DNA of 64,000 nucleotides from Saccharothrix sp. HUAS TT1. GTDB lineage: Bacteria > Actinomycetota > Actinomycetes > Mycobacteriales > Pseudonocardiaceae. Positions 44,732-53,952 of the stretch are shown here, one piece after another. Both the position numbers and the translations under genes were made by a program. Positions within the stretch are counted from its first letter, which is position 1. Each line of letters starts with the position of its first letter. The stretch covers positions 6,510,001-6,574,000 of the forward strand of contig NZ_CP160453.1 of the NCBI RefSeq assembly GCF_040744945.1, in the 5' to 3' direction. Under the pieces are notes generated by a model that saw nothing but the letters and a program-made list of their open reading frames with translations, had not been told where the DNA came from and made no database searches.

Positions 44732-45373
44732 TCAGGCCGCGAGCAGGGACGCCGGGCCGGAGTTGACCGACCACGTGTTGTCGGGCCGCAGCAGGGCGTT
44801 CAGCTCGAAGCCCGCGTCGTAGTTCAGCTGCGCCGAGTTGGTGATCTGCTCGATGTCCAGCACCTCGCCGTGGGAGTACGTGCCCGCGGTCAGCCAGTAG
44901 CTGGGGTGCGGGGTGAAGACGAGGTTCTCGTTGGGCTGCGCCTGCACCGCGAACACGCCGGAGTTCGACATGCCGATGCCGACCGCGGCCCCGTCGGCGG
45001 GCACCGACGGCAGCTCGCGGATGTAGAGGTTGCCCAGCTCGGCGGTGCCGAACGCCCGGCCGTCCAGGAACCGGTGCGCGCCGTCGGAGTAGTCGAACAG
45101 CACCTGGTTCGCGGTCAGGTCCTGCGGGTTGGCCCGGCGGACCTCCTGCGCCCGGAACTTGACGCCCGGCTTCAGGGCGCCGGTGTAGGACCAGGTGAAC
45201 GAGTAGTCGAGGTTCCACTCGAAGGTCACCGTGGTGTGCGGCCAGGCCGGCGCGGTCAGCCAGGCGAGCGACATGACGTTGCGCACGCCGAGGTCCACCG
45301 CCTGCTGGTAGACGCACAGGTTCTGGAACTGGGTAGATTCATTGCGGACGGTAAGGGTGTACTTCGTGGGCAT
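44732..45373 (-). CDS. Orphan protein resembling RhiA-type proteins
   Basis: This 213-residue protein starts at ATG 45373 after GGAGAAG. There is no signal peptide. It is beta-rich, with an opening YTLTVRNESTQFQNLCVYQQ, then VMSLAWLTAPAWPHTTVTFEWNLDYSF. It resembles proteins annotated as RhiA-like (rhizosphere-expressed) in actinobacteria; I make this match from memory with modest confidence. The function is unknown. It shares direction and AT-tinged upstream sequence with the nuclease-like neighbour. Confidence 0.5.
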   Translation of the reverse strand: MPTKYTLTVRNESTQFQNLCVYQQAVDLGVRNVMSLAWLTAPAWPHTTVTFEWNLDYSFTWSYTGALKPGVKFRAQEVRRANPQDLTANQVLFDYSDGAHRFLDGRAFGTAELGNLYIRELPSVPADGAAVGIGMSNSGVFAVQAQPNENLVFTPHPSYWLTAGTYSHGEVLDIEQITNSAQLNYDAGFELNALLRPDNTWSVNSGPASLLAA

Positions 45374-45701
45374 GGCAGACTTCTCCTTCGCGAGGAAAGG
45401 ATTGCGATGAATTCCGACTCGATCCCGGGGTGCTCGGTGGTGGACCGATCCGCGACACCGGGTCCGGTCATTCTTTGACGGCCGGCCGAGTGGGGGACCG
45501 AGAAAAGCCCTTACCTTCAGCTTTTTTATCGGCCGGTCTTTCCGTCGAGACCAATTACACGCCGCCGAGCCGGTCCCGTCAAGGATCCGACCATCACCTG
45601 ATGTGTCGACACCACATTCACCTGGATTGGTTCACCGGGCGGCGCGGAACGCCTTTTCGTAACGCGAATCCGCGGCCATCCGTAACGAAAGTCTCGCGAA
45701 T
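45374..45701. other. Divergent intergenic region
   Basis: No gene. It contains the promoters for the orphan gene on the left and the zinc-ribbon gene on the right. An AT-rich patch near 45500-45530 has AAAAGC and GCTTTT as short arms around CCTTACCTTCA, flanked by GGCCGGCC-like segments. This could be an operator; nothing else is supported. Confidence 0.4.
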
Positions 45702-46025
45702 TTGAATTGCCAGGAGTGCCGGCAGGAGTTCGCGGCGCGCACCACCGGCCGGCCCCGCTTGTACTGCTCGTCCGCGTGCCGGCAGCGGGCGTTCCGGGCG
45801 CGGCGGCTCGGCGAGCGGTCGGCCCGGGCGCTGCCCGGCCAGGTGGAGGCGCTGGCCGTCGAGTTGCGGGACAACGCCGAGGTCATCCGGTTCCTCGTCC
45901 GCGGCTGGGCGCCACCCGAGCCGGGCACGTCCCTGGCCGACCTGATCGCGGCCACCGCCGACGTGGCGGACCGGTTGCGGGAACTGGGCGGGAGCCTGTC
46001 CGACCTGCCGTCCGGGCGCGGGTGA
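45702..46025 (+). CDS. Small zinc-ribbon/helix protein
   Basis: This 107-residue protein starts at TTG 45702; no ATG or GTG is available in frame nearby. Cys pairs CQEC and CSSAC separated by about 17 residues, the first followed by FAARTTGRPRLY, resemble a treble-clef-type zinc finger as seen in small actinobacterial DNA-binding proteins. The rest is helical (VEALAVELRDNAEVIRFLV and ADLIAATADVADRLREL). The start is uncertain because no strong ribosome site is seen. Confidence 0.65.
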   Translation: MNCQECRQEFAARTTGRPRLYCSSACRQRAFRARRLGERSARALPGQVEALAVELRDNAEVIRFLVRGWAPPEPGTSLADLIAATADVADRLRELGGSLSDLPSGRG

Positions 46026-46391
46026 CGCAACCCGGAACGCAACACCGGCTCGCAGCCGCCTCCGGGTGACCCCCGGCCACCCGTCGGCGCGGACAGCGGT
46101 GATCGCCCGGTCCGCCGGGCAGCGGCGGACCGGGTCGCGGGTGCCGAGCTCGGCTCACGCAGCCGATCAGCTTTGGCTCGCAGTGGACGATCCCCCACGC
46201 GTCCCCCCTGCTCCTCGTCACCCACGGAGATCATTCCGTTACCGGGTCCCCGCCTCGAAGACGGCGAACCGCCCGGGAAGCGACTGATCCGGCCGCGCAT
46301 GGGTACCCTGCGGCTCGGTCGTCTGCTTCGTGGCCTCCGTGCTGGACCGCGGCGACCGGCGGTCCGAGCCACGGGGGAAGGGTTGACGCAC
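46026..46391. other. Upstream region of the switch-protein gene
   Basis: No gene is recognised; frames are low in family signal. It probably carries the promoter of the PAS-GAF-PP2C-STAS gene at 46392, but no clear -35/-10 pair was found. Confidence 0.35.
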
Positions 46392-49124
46392 ATGGACGCA
46401 GCGCCCGAGTCGGGGCCGTCGGCGGCCACCGAACTGCGCTCTCTGGTGGACGAGCTGGCCGTGGTGATCTGGGAGGGCGACGTGCGGACCAGGCTCTGCA
46501 CGTTCGTCTCCGGGCACGCCGAGCAGCTGCTGGGCCACCCGCGGAGCCGCTGGCTGGACGAGCGGGACTTCCTCGCCTCGCTGATCCACCCCGACGACCG
46601 GGACCAGGTCGTCGACGCGCGGTGGTGGGCCGCCGCCGGGCGGGAGGCGTTCGAGCTGGACTACCGCGTGGTGACCGCGGACGGCGACGTCCGGCGCATC
46701 AAGGAACGGCTGCAGGTCGTGCCGGGTGACGACGGCACGCCGAAGCTGGTGCGCGGCGTGATGGGTGACGTCACCGAGCGCCACGCGGCCGAGGAGCGGC
46801 GGGGGTTCGTCGGCGTGCTCGACCGCGAGTTGCAGCGCCTCGACGACGCCGGCGAGCTGATGGCGCTCGCGACCCGGATGCTGGGCGAGCACCTCCGGGT
46901 CGACCGGTGCGCCTACGCGCGGACCGAGGCCGACGAGGACCACTTCGTGATGAGCGGCGACTACGCCACCGGGTTGCCGCCGCTGCCCGGCCGGTTCGCC
47001 ATGGCCGCGTTCGGCGAGGGCGCGCTGCTGGCCATGCGGGCCGGTGAGCCGTGGGTCGTGGCGGACAGCGAGAACGACCCCCGGCTCGTCCCGGCCGACC
47101 TGGAGGCGTACCGGCTCACCGGCATCCGGGCGGTGATCTGCCTGCCGCTGCTGCGCGGCGGGCGGTTCGTCGCCGCCATGGCCGTGCACCAGGCGACCGT
47201 CCGGCACTGGACGCCGGCCGAGGTCGAGGTGGTGTCGGTGGTGGTCAACCGGTGCTGGGAGTCGTTGCAGCGGGCGCACGCCGACCGGGCGCTGCGGGAC
47301 AGCGAGCTGCGCCACCGCCTGCTGGTGGAACGGGCCACCGACGCCATCTGGGTGCTGGACCGCGAGCTGCGGTTCGTCGAGGTCAACCCGGCCGCGTGCG
47401 GGCTGCTCGGGTACGACCGGGAGGAGCTGACCGGTCGCGCGGTCGCGGACCTGGTCGTGCCGGCCACCCGCGAGCGGCTGGCCGGGCTGGCCGCCGACCT
47501 GTCGGCGGGCGTGGTCACCGAGGTGTGGGGGCTGCGCCGGGCGGACGGCACCGTGGTCGAGGTCGAGCTGAGCATCCAGGCCACGCCCACCGGCGTGCAG
47601 GCGATCGGACGGGACGTCACCGAGCGGCAGCGCGCCGACGCCGAGCGGGAGCGGCGGCTGCAGCGCGAGCACGAGATCGCCGAGGCGTTGCAGCGCAGCC
47701 TGCTGCCCCGCGAGCTGCCCGCGCTGGACCGGCTGGCCACGTCCGCCCGCTACCTGCCCGCCTCGACGCACTCGCGGATCGGCGGCGACTGGTACGAGGT
47801 CCTGCCGCTGGTCGGCGGCACGGTCGCCCTGACGGTCGGCGACGTGGTCGGCAAGGGCCCGGAGGCCGCCGCGGTGATGGGCCAGCTGCGCAGCGCCCTG
47901 GCCGGCTACCTGCTCGACGGCCACTCCCCCGCCGCCGCGCTGGAACGGCTCGACGCGTTCACCGCGCGGGTGAACGGCGCGGCGGGCACCACGTGCGCCT
48001 GCCTGACGTTCGACTGGAACACCGGGGCGTTGTGCTGGGCCGTCGCCGGGCACCTGCCGCCGCTGGTGCTCGACGCCTCCGGGAACCCGCGGTTCCTGCC
48101 CGGTGACGCCGGTTCGGTGCTCGGCGTGCCGGGACGCGCGCCGTACCGGGACCACACCACCGAGCTGGAGCCGGGCGCGTCCGTGGTGCTCTACACCGAC
48201 GGCCTGGTCGAGCGCCGCGGCACGTCGATCGACCACGGCCTGGACCGCCTGCTCGACGTCGCCCGCGACGCGCACGCCCTGCCGCCGCAGGCCCTCAGCG
48301 ACGCGATCACCACGGCGCTGCTCGCCGACGGCCAGGACGACGACGTGGCTCTGGTTGTGGCCCGCCACCTGCCCGCGCCGCTGCGCGCCACCGTGCCCGC
48401 CCAGGCGGGTGAACTGGCCGTGATGCGCCGCGGGGTCACCGCCTGGGCGGCCCTGGCCGGGCTGTCCGCCGACCTGCTGGACGACCTGCAGCTGGCCCTC
48501 GGCGAGGCGGCGGCCAACGCCGTGGACCACGCCTACCCGCCCGACGAGTCCGGCGACTTCGACTACGACATCTCCACCACCGCCCAGGGGGTCCGCGTGG
48601 TGGTCCGCGACCACGGCCGGTGGCGTCCCGAGCCGGAGGACAAGGGCCACCGCGGCCGGGGCTTGCAGATCATCCGCTCGATCGCGGTCCGGACCGCCTT
48701 CGAGCGCGGCGACGAGGGCACGACCGTCGAGTTCGACCTGGTGGACGAGGCCGTCCACGCACCGGCGCCCGCACCGGCCGAGGAAGCACCGCAGGTCGCC
48801 GATCCGGCTTCCGACTCCCCCGTCCAGGTGCTGCGGCTCAGCGGCGACGTCGACCTCAAGACGGTGGACGAGCTGCGCGCGGTGCTGACGGCCGGGATCG
48901 ACTCGACCGACCCGCGGCCGGTCGAGATCGACCTGGGTCAGGTCGGCTACCTCAGCAGCTCCGGCATCGCGCTGCTGCTGGAGGCCGCGGCGACCGCCAA
49001 CCGCGCCCGGCGCGCCCTGACCGTGCACGCCGCCGAGGGCACCGCGCCCGCGCGCGTGCTGTCGCTGTCCGGCTTGCAGGGCCTGACCACCGACGCGCTG
49101 ACCGTGCGGATCCGCCGGGCGTGA
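46392..49124 (+). CDS. Multidomain partner-switching protein: PAS-GAF-PAS-PP2C(SpoIIE)-HATPase-STAS
   Basis: This 910-residue cytoplasmic protein starts at ATG 46392. Domains in order: PAS (about 20-130), GAF (145-285), PAS (305-412), a short coiled coil, SpoIIE-type PP2C phosphatase (440-650) with metal Asp in GGDWYE, GDVVGKG, YTDGLVE and DDDVALV, an RsbW-like HATPase (660-765, N-box GEAAANAVDHAY, G1 VRDHG), and a C-terminal STAS domain (810-910) with YLSSSGIALLLE carrying the phosphorylatable Ser. It combines phosphatase, kinase and antagonist functions of sigma-factor partner switching in one chain. Inputs are unknown. Confidence 0.92.
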   Translation: MDAAPESGPSAATELRSLVDELAVVIWEGDVRTRLCTFVSGHAEQLLGHPRSRWLDERDFLASLIHPDDRDQVVDARWWAAAGREAFELDYRVVTADGDVRRIKERLQVVPGDDGTPKLVRGVMGDVTERHAAEERRGFVGVLDRELQRLDDAGELMALATRMLGEHLRVDRCAYARTEADEDHFVMSGDYATGLPPLPGRFAMAAFGEGALLAMRAGEPWVVADSENDPRLVPADLEAYRLTGIRAVICLPLLRGGRFVAAMAVHQATVRHWTPAEVEVVSVVVNRCWESLQRAHADRALRDSELRHRLLVERATDAIWVLDRELRFVEVNPAACGLLGYDREELTGRAVADLVVPATRERLAGLAADLSAGVVTEVWGLRRADGTVVEVELSIQATPTGVQAIGRDVTERQRADAERERRLQREHEIAEALQRSLLPRELPALDRLATSARYLPASTHSRIGGDWYEVLPLVGGTVALTVGDVVGKGPEAAAVMGQLRSALAGYLLDGHSPAAALERLDAFTARVNGAAGTTCACLTFDWNTGALCWAVAGHLPPLVLDASGNPRFLPGDAGSVLGVPGRAPYRDHTTELEPGASVVLYTDGLVERRGTSIDHGLDRLLDVARDAHALPPQALSDAITTALLADGQDDDVALVVARHLPAPLRATVPAQAGELAVMRRGVTAWAALAGLSADLLDDLQLALGEAAANAVDHAYPPDESGDFDYDISTTAQGVRVVVRDHGRWRPEPEDKGHRGRGLQIIRSIAVRTAFERGDEGTTVEFDLVDEAVHAPAPAPAEEAPQVADPASDSPVQVLRLSGDVDLKTVDELRAVLTAGIDSTDPRPVEIDLGQVGYLSSSGIALLLEAAATANRARRALTVHAAEGTAPARVLSLSGLQGLTTDALTVRIRRA

Positions 49125-49127
49125 CGG

Positions 49128-49622
49128 TCAGGCGCTCGGGGCCGCCCGCTGCCCCGACGGGCGCACCACCGGCAGGCGCCGGACCGGGAAGGCGACCGAC
49201 CTCGCGATGAAGCACGCCTCGTGCGCCTGCTCGTGCAGCGCTTCGGCCCGCTCGACCATGCCCGGCTCGGCGACCTCGACCTCCGGCCGCAGCACCACCT
49301 CGACGAACCGGCCGGTGTTGCCCGGCTCCTCGCGCATCACCCCGCTCGCGGCGTCGGTGTAGCCGGTCACCACGACGCCGGCGCGGGCGCACAGCGCCAG
49401 GTAGGTGAGCATGTGGCACTGCGACAGCGAGGCCACCAGCAGCTCCTCCGGGTTCCACCGGTCCGGCGTGCCGCGGAACGCCGGGTCGGCGCTGCCCCTG
49501 AGCACCGGCTTGCCGTCGGCGACCACGTCGTGGTCGCGCCCGTAACCGCGGTAGGCGGCCGTGCCGGACCCGGTGTTGCCGGTCCAGTCGACCGTGACCC
49601 GGTAGTCGTGCTCGCCGTTCAC
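49128..49622 (-). CDS. OsmC/Ohr-family peroxiredoxin-like protein
   Basis: This 164-residue protein starts at GTG 49622, with GGAGGG upstream, in a GTGA overlap with the GntR gene. Both conserved cysteines are present: SLSQCHMLTYLALC (first) and AHEACFIARSV (second). OsmC proteins reduce organic hydroperoxides. As the second gene of a gntR-osmC operon, it probably answers the regulator's ligand. Its 3' end faces the switch-protein gene with a three-base gap. Confidence 0.9.
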   Translation of the reverse strand: MNGEHDYRVTVDWTGNTGSGTAAYRGYGRDHDVVADGKPVLRGSADPAFRGTPDRWNPEELLVASLSQCHMLTYLALCARAGVVVTGYTDAASGVMREEPGNTGRFVEVVLRPEVEVAEPGMVERAEALHEQAHEACFIARSVAFPVRRLPVVRPSGQRAAPSA

Positions 49623-50266
49623 GCGGTCGTCCCTCCTGGTGGTTCGGACAGCGCGGACATCGTCGCGGTGACGTGTTCGCGGGCACGGGCGGCCGCCGTG
49701 CCGGGGTCGCCCGCGGTGATGGCGGAGATCAGCCGCCGGTGTTCGTGGTCGACCCGCGCCGGTCGGGCGGGGGCGGTCAGCGAAGCGCGGGTGGACACCA
49801 CGATCTGGTCCCAGATCCGGTCCAGCACCTCCAGCGCGGGCGGGTTGTCGGCGAGCGCCGCGACGTGCCGGTGGAACGCCCGGTTGTGCCGGACGCCCTC
49901 GGCCAGGTCGCCGCTCCGGGTCGCCGCGTCGGCGAGGTCGGCCAGCTCGGTGAGCCGGCGCAGGGCGGCCGGCGCGAGTTCGCCCGCCCGGCGCCGGCGC
50001 GCGGCCAGCTCCGCGGTCAACGCCTCCAGCGAGGCCCGGACGAGGTAGGCGTCCCGCAGCGCCTTGGCGCCCAGTTCGACCACGGTCACGCCGCGGCGCG
50101 CGGCGCGCACCAGTCCGTCGCTCTCCAAGCGGCGCAACGCTTCGCGCACCGGCGTGCGGCTGACGCCCAGCCGTGCGCACAGCTCCAGCTCGGCGACCGG
50201 CTGCCCGGCCGGGTAGGCGCCCAGCACGATCAGGTCGCGGACCTCGTCGTAGACCGACCTCGGCAC
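49619..50266 (-). CDS. GntR-family regulator (FadR/FCD type)
   Basis: This 215-residue protein starts at GTG 50266, with GGAGG upstream. N-terminal winged helix: VYDEVRDLIVLGAYPAGQPVAELELCARLGVSRTPVREALRRLESDGLVRAARRGVTVVEL (in pieces), then an FCD all-helical ligand domain with metal-type residues (NRAFHRHVAAL, EHRRLISAI, AREHV). FCD regulators typically bind carboxylates. A TATGCA-type AT-rich patch between it and the ankyrin gene may be its operator. It precedes osmC and is likely autoregulated. Confidence 0.9.
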   Translation of the reverse strand: MPRSVYDEVRDLIVLGAYPAGQPVAELELCARLGVSRTPVREALRRLESDGLVRAARRGVTVVELGAKALRDAYLVRASLEALTAELAARRRRAGELAPAALRRLTELADLADAATRSGDLAEGVRHNRAFHRHVAALADNPPALEVLDRIWDQIVVSTRASLTAPARPARVDHEHRRLISAITAGDPGTAAARAREHVTATMSALSEPPGGTTA

Positions 50267-50362
50267 GGCCCACCTCCTCCGCACGCAATGTATGCAAAGG
50301 ATACGAAGGCGGTCCAGGGACGGCGGTAGGCTTTCGTGATCACTGGCCGCCGAGGAGATGTG

Positions 50363-51349
50363 ATGCCGGACCTGCCCGCACGGCTCGACCTCGACGGACT
50401 GCACCGCCTGGTCCGGGGACGACTGCACGACGACGCGACCACCGGTTCCGACCTCGACCTGGCGCGAGCCGCGGTCGCCCACGAGCACGGCTTCGCCGAC
50501 TGGGCCGAGGTGGAGCGGGAAGTCGACCGCCGCGCCGTCCTGAACAGCCGCGACCCGGACCGCCTGGCCGGGTTGCTGGCGCGCCACCCCGAGGCGGCCA
50601 CCACGCGGATGGGCCGGTGGTCGGACCACCGCGAAGGCGCGGACGTGCTCGGCTACCTGGCCATGCTGCGGCTCGACCACCGCCGGCTCGGGCTGCCGCG
50701 CGACCTGCCGGGCGTCGGCGCGGTCGCCAGGGCGCTGATCGCGGCCGGCGCCCCGGTCGACGGCCACCCCGGGGCCAAGGAGACCCCGCTGATCACCGCC
50801 GCGAGTTGCGGTGACACCACCGTGGCGGCGGTGCTGATCGAGGCGGGCGCCGACGTCGAGGCGGTGTCCGCGCCCGACTCCGGCGGCGTGCCGGGCAGCA
50901 CCGCGCTGGTGCACGCGGCGGTGTTCGGGATGACCGGGGTGCTGGACCTGCTGGTGGCCGCCGGAGCCCGCGTCGACAGCCTGGAGATGGCCGCCGCCGC
51001 GGGTGACGTCGACGCCTGGGAGCTCGCGAGCTGCGCGCCGCAGAGCCGGTTGCGGGCACTGGTGTTCGCCGCCGACCACCAGCGGCTGGGGGTGGTCGAC
51101 CGGCTCGTCGCCGCCGGGACGCCGGTGGACGAGGCCGACGCCGAGTGGCGGCGGATGCCGCTGCACGTCGCCGCGGGCAACGGCAGGCCGGCCGGGGTGC
51201 GGCGGCTGCTCGACCACGGCGCCGACCCCGACCACCGTGATCCAGTCCGCCTGCGGACGGCCTTGGAGTGGTGCCGGTCGTCGGAGGACTACCCCGACAG
51301 CCCGGCGCACCAAGAGGTGGCGGAGGTCCTGCGGGCGGCCTCCGCCTGA
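50363..51349 (+). CDS. Ankyrin-repeat protein
   Basis: This 328-residue protein starts at ATG 50363, with GAGGAG five bases upstream. About six ankyrin-like units are visible, e.g. KETPLITAASCGDTTVAAVLIEAGADVE, STALVHAAVFGMTGVLDLLVAAGARVD and RMPLHVAAGNGRPAGVRRLLDHGADPD. The N-terminal 80 residues are helical and not repeats. It has no signal, so it is a cytoplasmic protein-interaction scaffold. The function is unknown; it is divergent from gntR. Confidence 0.85.
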   Translation: MPDLPARLDLDGLHRLVRGRLHDDATTGSDLDLARAAVAHEHGFADWAEVEREVDRRAVLNSRDPDRLAGLLARHPEAATTRMGRWSDHREGADVLGYLAMLRLDHRRLGLPRDLPGVGAVARALIAAGAPVDGHPGAKETPLITAASCGDTTVAAVLIEAGADVEAVSAPDSGGVPGSTALVHAAVFGMTGVLDLLVAAGARVDSLEMAAAAGDVDAWELASCAPQSRLRALVFAADHQRLGVVDRLVAAGTPVDEADAEWRRMPLHVAAGNGRPAGVRRLLDHGADPDHRDPVRLRTALEWCRSSEDYPDSPAHQEVAEVLRAASA

Positions 51350-51441
51350 GACAGGTGGACGTCGCGACCCGCGCCCAGGCCGACGAGCGGGCGCGCGGTC
51401 CGTCCTGCCGTGCCAGTGGGCGGTGCGAGCGGCCGGTCGGG

Positions 51442-52563
51442 TCACCCGGCGCGGACCAGGGAGCGGACGACGTCGGCGATGCGCTCGCCGCTGCGCCCGT
51501 CGCCGAACGGGGACGGCAGCCCGGCGAGCCCGGCCCGTCGCGCGTCGCCGTCGCGGTCCAGCCAGCCCAGGGCGATCCCGGTGATGTCGTCGTGCGGCCG
51601 GACGGGCGCGCCGAAGTCGCGCAGCACCTCCGGTCGCTCGGTCGACCGCCGGACGACCAGGACCGGCCGCTTCAGCACGGTCGCCTCCTGCTGCACGGCT
51701 CCGGAATCGGTGACCAGCAACGCGGCGTGCCGGGCCAGCGCCAGGAACTCCGAGTGCCAGAGCCGGTCGACCACGCGCAGGTCCACCCCGGACGACAGGA
51801 TGCCGGTGCGGTCCAGCGCCGCCCTCGTGCGCGGGTCGACGGGCAGCACGACCGGGTGACCGGCGTCGACCACGCCGGCGAGCTGGTTGGCGAGCGCGAA
51901 CAGCGCTTCCTCGTCGTCGACGTTCTCCGGGTGGCCGATGGTGGCCAGCACGTACCGGTCGGGCTCCAGCCCCCGCTGCCGCAGCACGGCCCGCCGGTCC
52001 CGCTCGGGCATCAGCCGGTGGCGGACGGCCTCGACGGTGGTGTCGCCGGTCAGCCGGACGTCCCGGTCGCCGAGCCCGTCGGCCTCCAGGTTGGCGACGT
52101 TGACCGGGGTCGACGCGCACAGCACGTCGCAGGCGCGGTCGAGCAGCACCCGGTTGTGCTCCTCGGGGCGGTCCGGCTCCCGGCTGCGCAGCCCGGCTCC
52201 CAGGCGGACCAGCGGGATGCCCTGCGCGTCGGCGGCCAGAGCGGCGGCGAGCGCGGTGTCGGTCGCGCCCGGCACGAGGACGGCGTCCGGCCGGTCGGCC
52301 GCGAACACCTGCCGCAACCGGTTCAGGGCGACCGCGATCCGGCGGTCGCGGTCCTCGGCGCGCGTCGCGGCGCCGGGCAGCTCCCGCCCCGGGCGGAGCA
52401 CCCCGGCCGAGTCGCCCAGAGCGCTGAGCACGGGTGCGAGCGCGAAGACCTCCGACCGCGACCCGAGCACCACCGCGACCGAACCGGGTCGTGGCGCCGG
52501 GACGGGTGTCGGCGGGGTCAGGGGCGTGGCGCCGGTGGTCGGTCGTCGCAGGGTCGCGGTCAT
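51442..52563 (-). CDS. UDP-GlcNAc 2-epimerase-like protein, catalytically degenerate
   Basis: This 373-residue protein starts at ATG 52563. It has the WecB fold, but key sites differ: GTRPE is GSRSE; the GDT site (Asp) reads VPGATDT; VEAGLRS reads LGAGLRS (catalytic Glu lost); HRREN reads HPENVDDEE; DSGGIQEEA reads DSGAVQQEA. EEHNRVLLD and VRRSTERPE remain. A Thr/Pro-rich N-terminal 35-residue extension is unusual. This looks like a non-catalytic or altered-specificity homologue. It is divergent from the sensor kinase, with no capsule or teichoic acid genes nearby. Confidence 0.75.
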   Translation of the reverse strand: MTATLRRPTTGATPLTPPTPVPAPRPGSVAVVLGSRSEVFALAPVLSALGDSAGVLRPGRELPGAATRAEDRDRRIAVALNRLRQVFAADRPDAVLVPGATDTALAAALAADAQGIPLVRLGAGLRSREPDRPEEHNRVLLDRACDVLCASTPVNVANLEADGLGDRDVRLTGDTTVEAVRHRLMPERDRRAVLRQRGLEPDRYVLATIGHPENVDDEEALFALANQLAGVVDAGHPVVLPVDPRTRAALDRTGILSSGVDLRVVDRLWHSEFLALARHAALLVTDSGAVQQEATVLKRPVLVVRRSTERPEVLRDFGAPVRPHDDITGIALGWLDRDGDARRAGLAGLPSPFGDGRSGERIADVVRSLVRAG

Positions 52564-52740
52564 CGTTCGCCTCCGTGGGTCGGTTGGTCGGTCCTCTCCA
52601 GGAGACCCGCGACGGGTGGCCGCCCGTGTCGTCCCGCGGTGACGCTTCGGGCCGGCTCGTGGACCCCGGTTGACAGGTGCACCCGATCGTGGCCGCGCGA
52701 GTCGCCGGGTCGCGGCCGTGCTGCTTGCATGGTGTGAGTG

Positions 52741-53952
52741 ATGCAACGCTGGCAGCACCTGTTCCGCTCGCGGCGGTCCCGGGACGGGATGGTCGCGCTG
52801 GTGATCGCCGGACCCGCCGCGGTGGGGCTGCTGACCGGCCTGCACCGCGTCGCGCCCACGCCGACGCCGGCCGCGTTCGCGATCACCTCGGCGTTGTGCG
52901 CGGTGGTGCTGGCGCTGTGGCGGCGCGAGTTCGACCGGGCGGCCACCGTGGTGGCGTGCGCCACGTTCGCGCTGACCGACCTGCCCTACCCGATCTACGT
53001 GATGACCTACTCGCTGACCAGGCGGCGCCGCTGGCCGCCGGCCTTCGCCGGGATGGCGCTGCTGCTGCTCTGGCCCGCGCACCAGGTGTTCTTCGAGCCG
53101 GTCACCGACGTCGGCCACCTGTTCGAGTTCGAGACCAGCCTGCCCGCGAACGGCGTCAACGGCCTGGTCTACTGGGCGCTGGCCGCGGTCGCGCCGTTCG
53201 TGATGGGGCTGGCGAAGAACAGCCTCGAAGAGGCCTCCGCCGACCGGGAGCGGCACGCCGCGCAGTCCGCGGAACGGCAGCGGCGGCTGCGGGAGAGCGC
53301 GGTGCGGGAGCGCGGCCTGACCGAGCGGGCCAGGCTGGCGTCGATGATGCACGACGGCGTCGGCCACCACGTCAGCGTGATGGTGACCACGGCCGGCGCG
53401 ATCAGCGTGGACGCCGCCGCGACCGAGTCGATCAGGCGGCGCTGCGAGCTGATCGTCGAGGTCGGCCAGGAGGCGATCGGGCAGCTCGGCGAGGTGCTGG
53501 ACGTGCTGTCCGCACCGGGCTCGGACGGCGCCGTGGAGAGGTTCGGCCTGCCCGACGTCGCGGACCTCGTGCGGGACTACCGGTCGCTCGGCGTCGACGT
53601 GGCCTACGAGGCTTCGCCGGTCGAGTGCGACGCCACCGCGGGTGACCTGTGCTACCGGATCGCGCGGGAGGCGCTGACCAACGCGCTGCGGCACGCCGGG
53701 ACACCGCGGGTCGACCTCCGGCTCACTCGTGCGGGTGACCACGTCCGACTCACCGCGACCAGTCCGCTCACGCCCCCCGCCCGCACCTCCCTGCCCGGGA
53801 CGGGCCGTGGCCTGCGGCTGCTGGCCGAGGAGGTGGCGCTGGCGGGTGGCGACCTCACCGCCGGGCCGTCGCCGGACGCGGCCCGGTTCGTGCTGCGCGC
53901 CGAGCTCCCGCTGCGCGGCCACCCCGGTCCCGTGGCACCATCGGCGTCGTGA
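52741..53952 (+). CDS. NarL-type sensor histidine kinase
   Basis: This 403-residue kinase starts at ATG 52741 (GTG 52738 also possible). Five to six N-terminal hydrophobic segments (to about 165) precede a HisKA_3 dimerisation domain with the phospho-acceptor His in SMMHDGVGHHVS, and a HATPase domain with N-box REALTNALRHAG and G-box GTGRGLRLLAEEV. It overlaps its regulator by four bases. It resembles DesK/LiaS-type membrane-stress sensors in layout. The signal is unknown. Confidence 0.92.
   Translation: MQRWQHLFRSRRSRDGMVALVIAGPAAVGLLTGLHRVAPTPTPAAFAITSALCAVVLALWRREFDRAATVVACATFALTDLPYPIYVMTYSLTRRRRWPPAFAGMALLLLWPAHQVFFEPVTDVGHLFEFETSLPANGVNGLVYWALAAVAPFVMGLAKNSLEEASADRERHAAQSAERQRRLRESAVRERGLTERARLASMMHDGVGHHVSVMVTTAGAISVDAAATESIRRRCELIVEVGQEAIGQLGEVLDVLSAPGSDGAVERFGLPDVADLVRDYRSLGVDVAYEASPVECDATAGDLCYRIAREALTNALRHAGTPRVDLRLTRAGDHVRLTATSPLTPPARTSLPGTGRGLRLLAEEVALAGGDLTAGPSPDAARFVLRAELPLRGHPGPVAPSAS

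Noticed and set aside
46173..46391. N-terminal extension of the PAS-GAF-STAS protein to 46173
   Set aside because: The extension has no domain similarity and ATG 46392 begins a normal PAS protein with an AAGGG site upstream.
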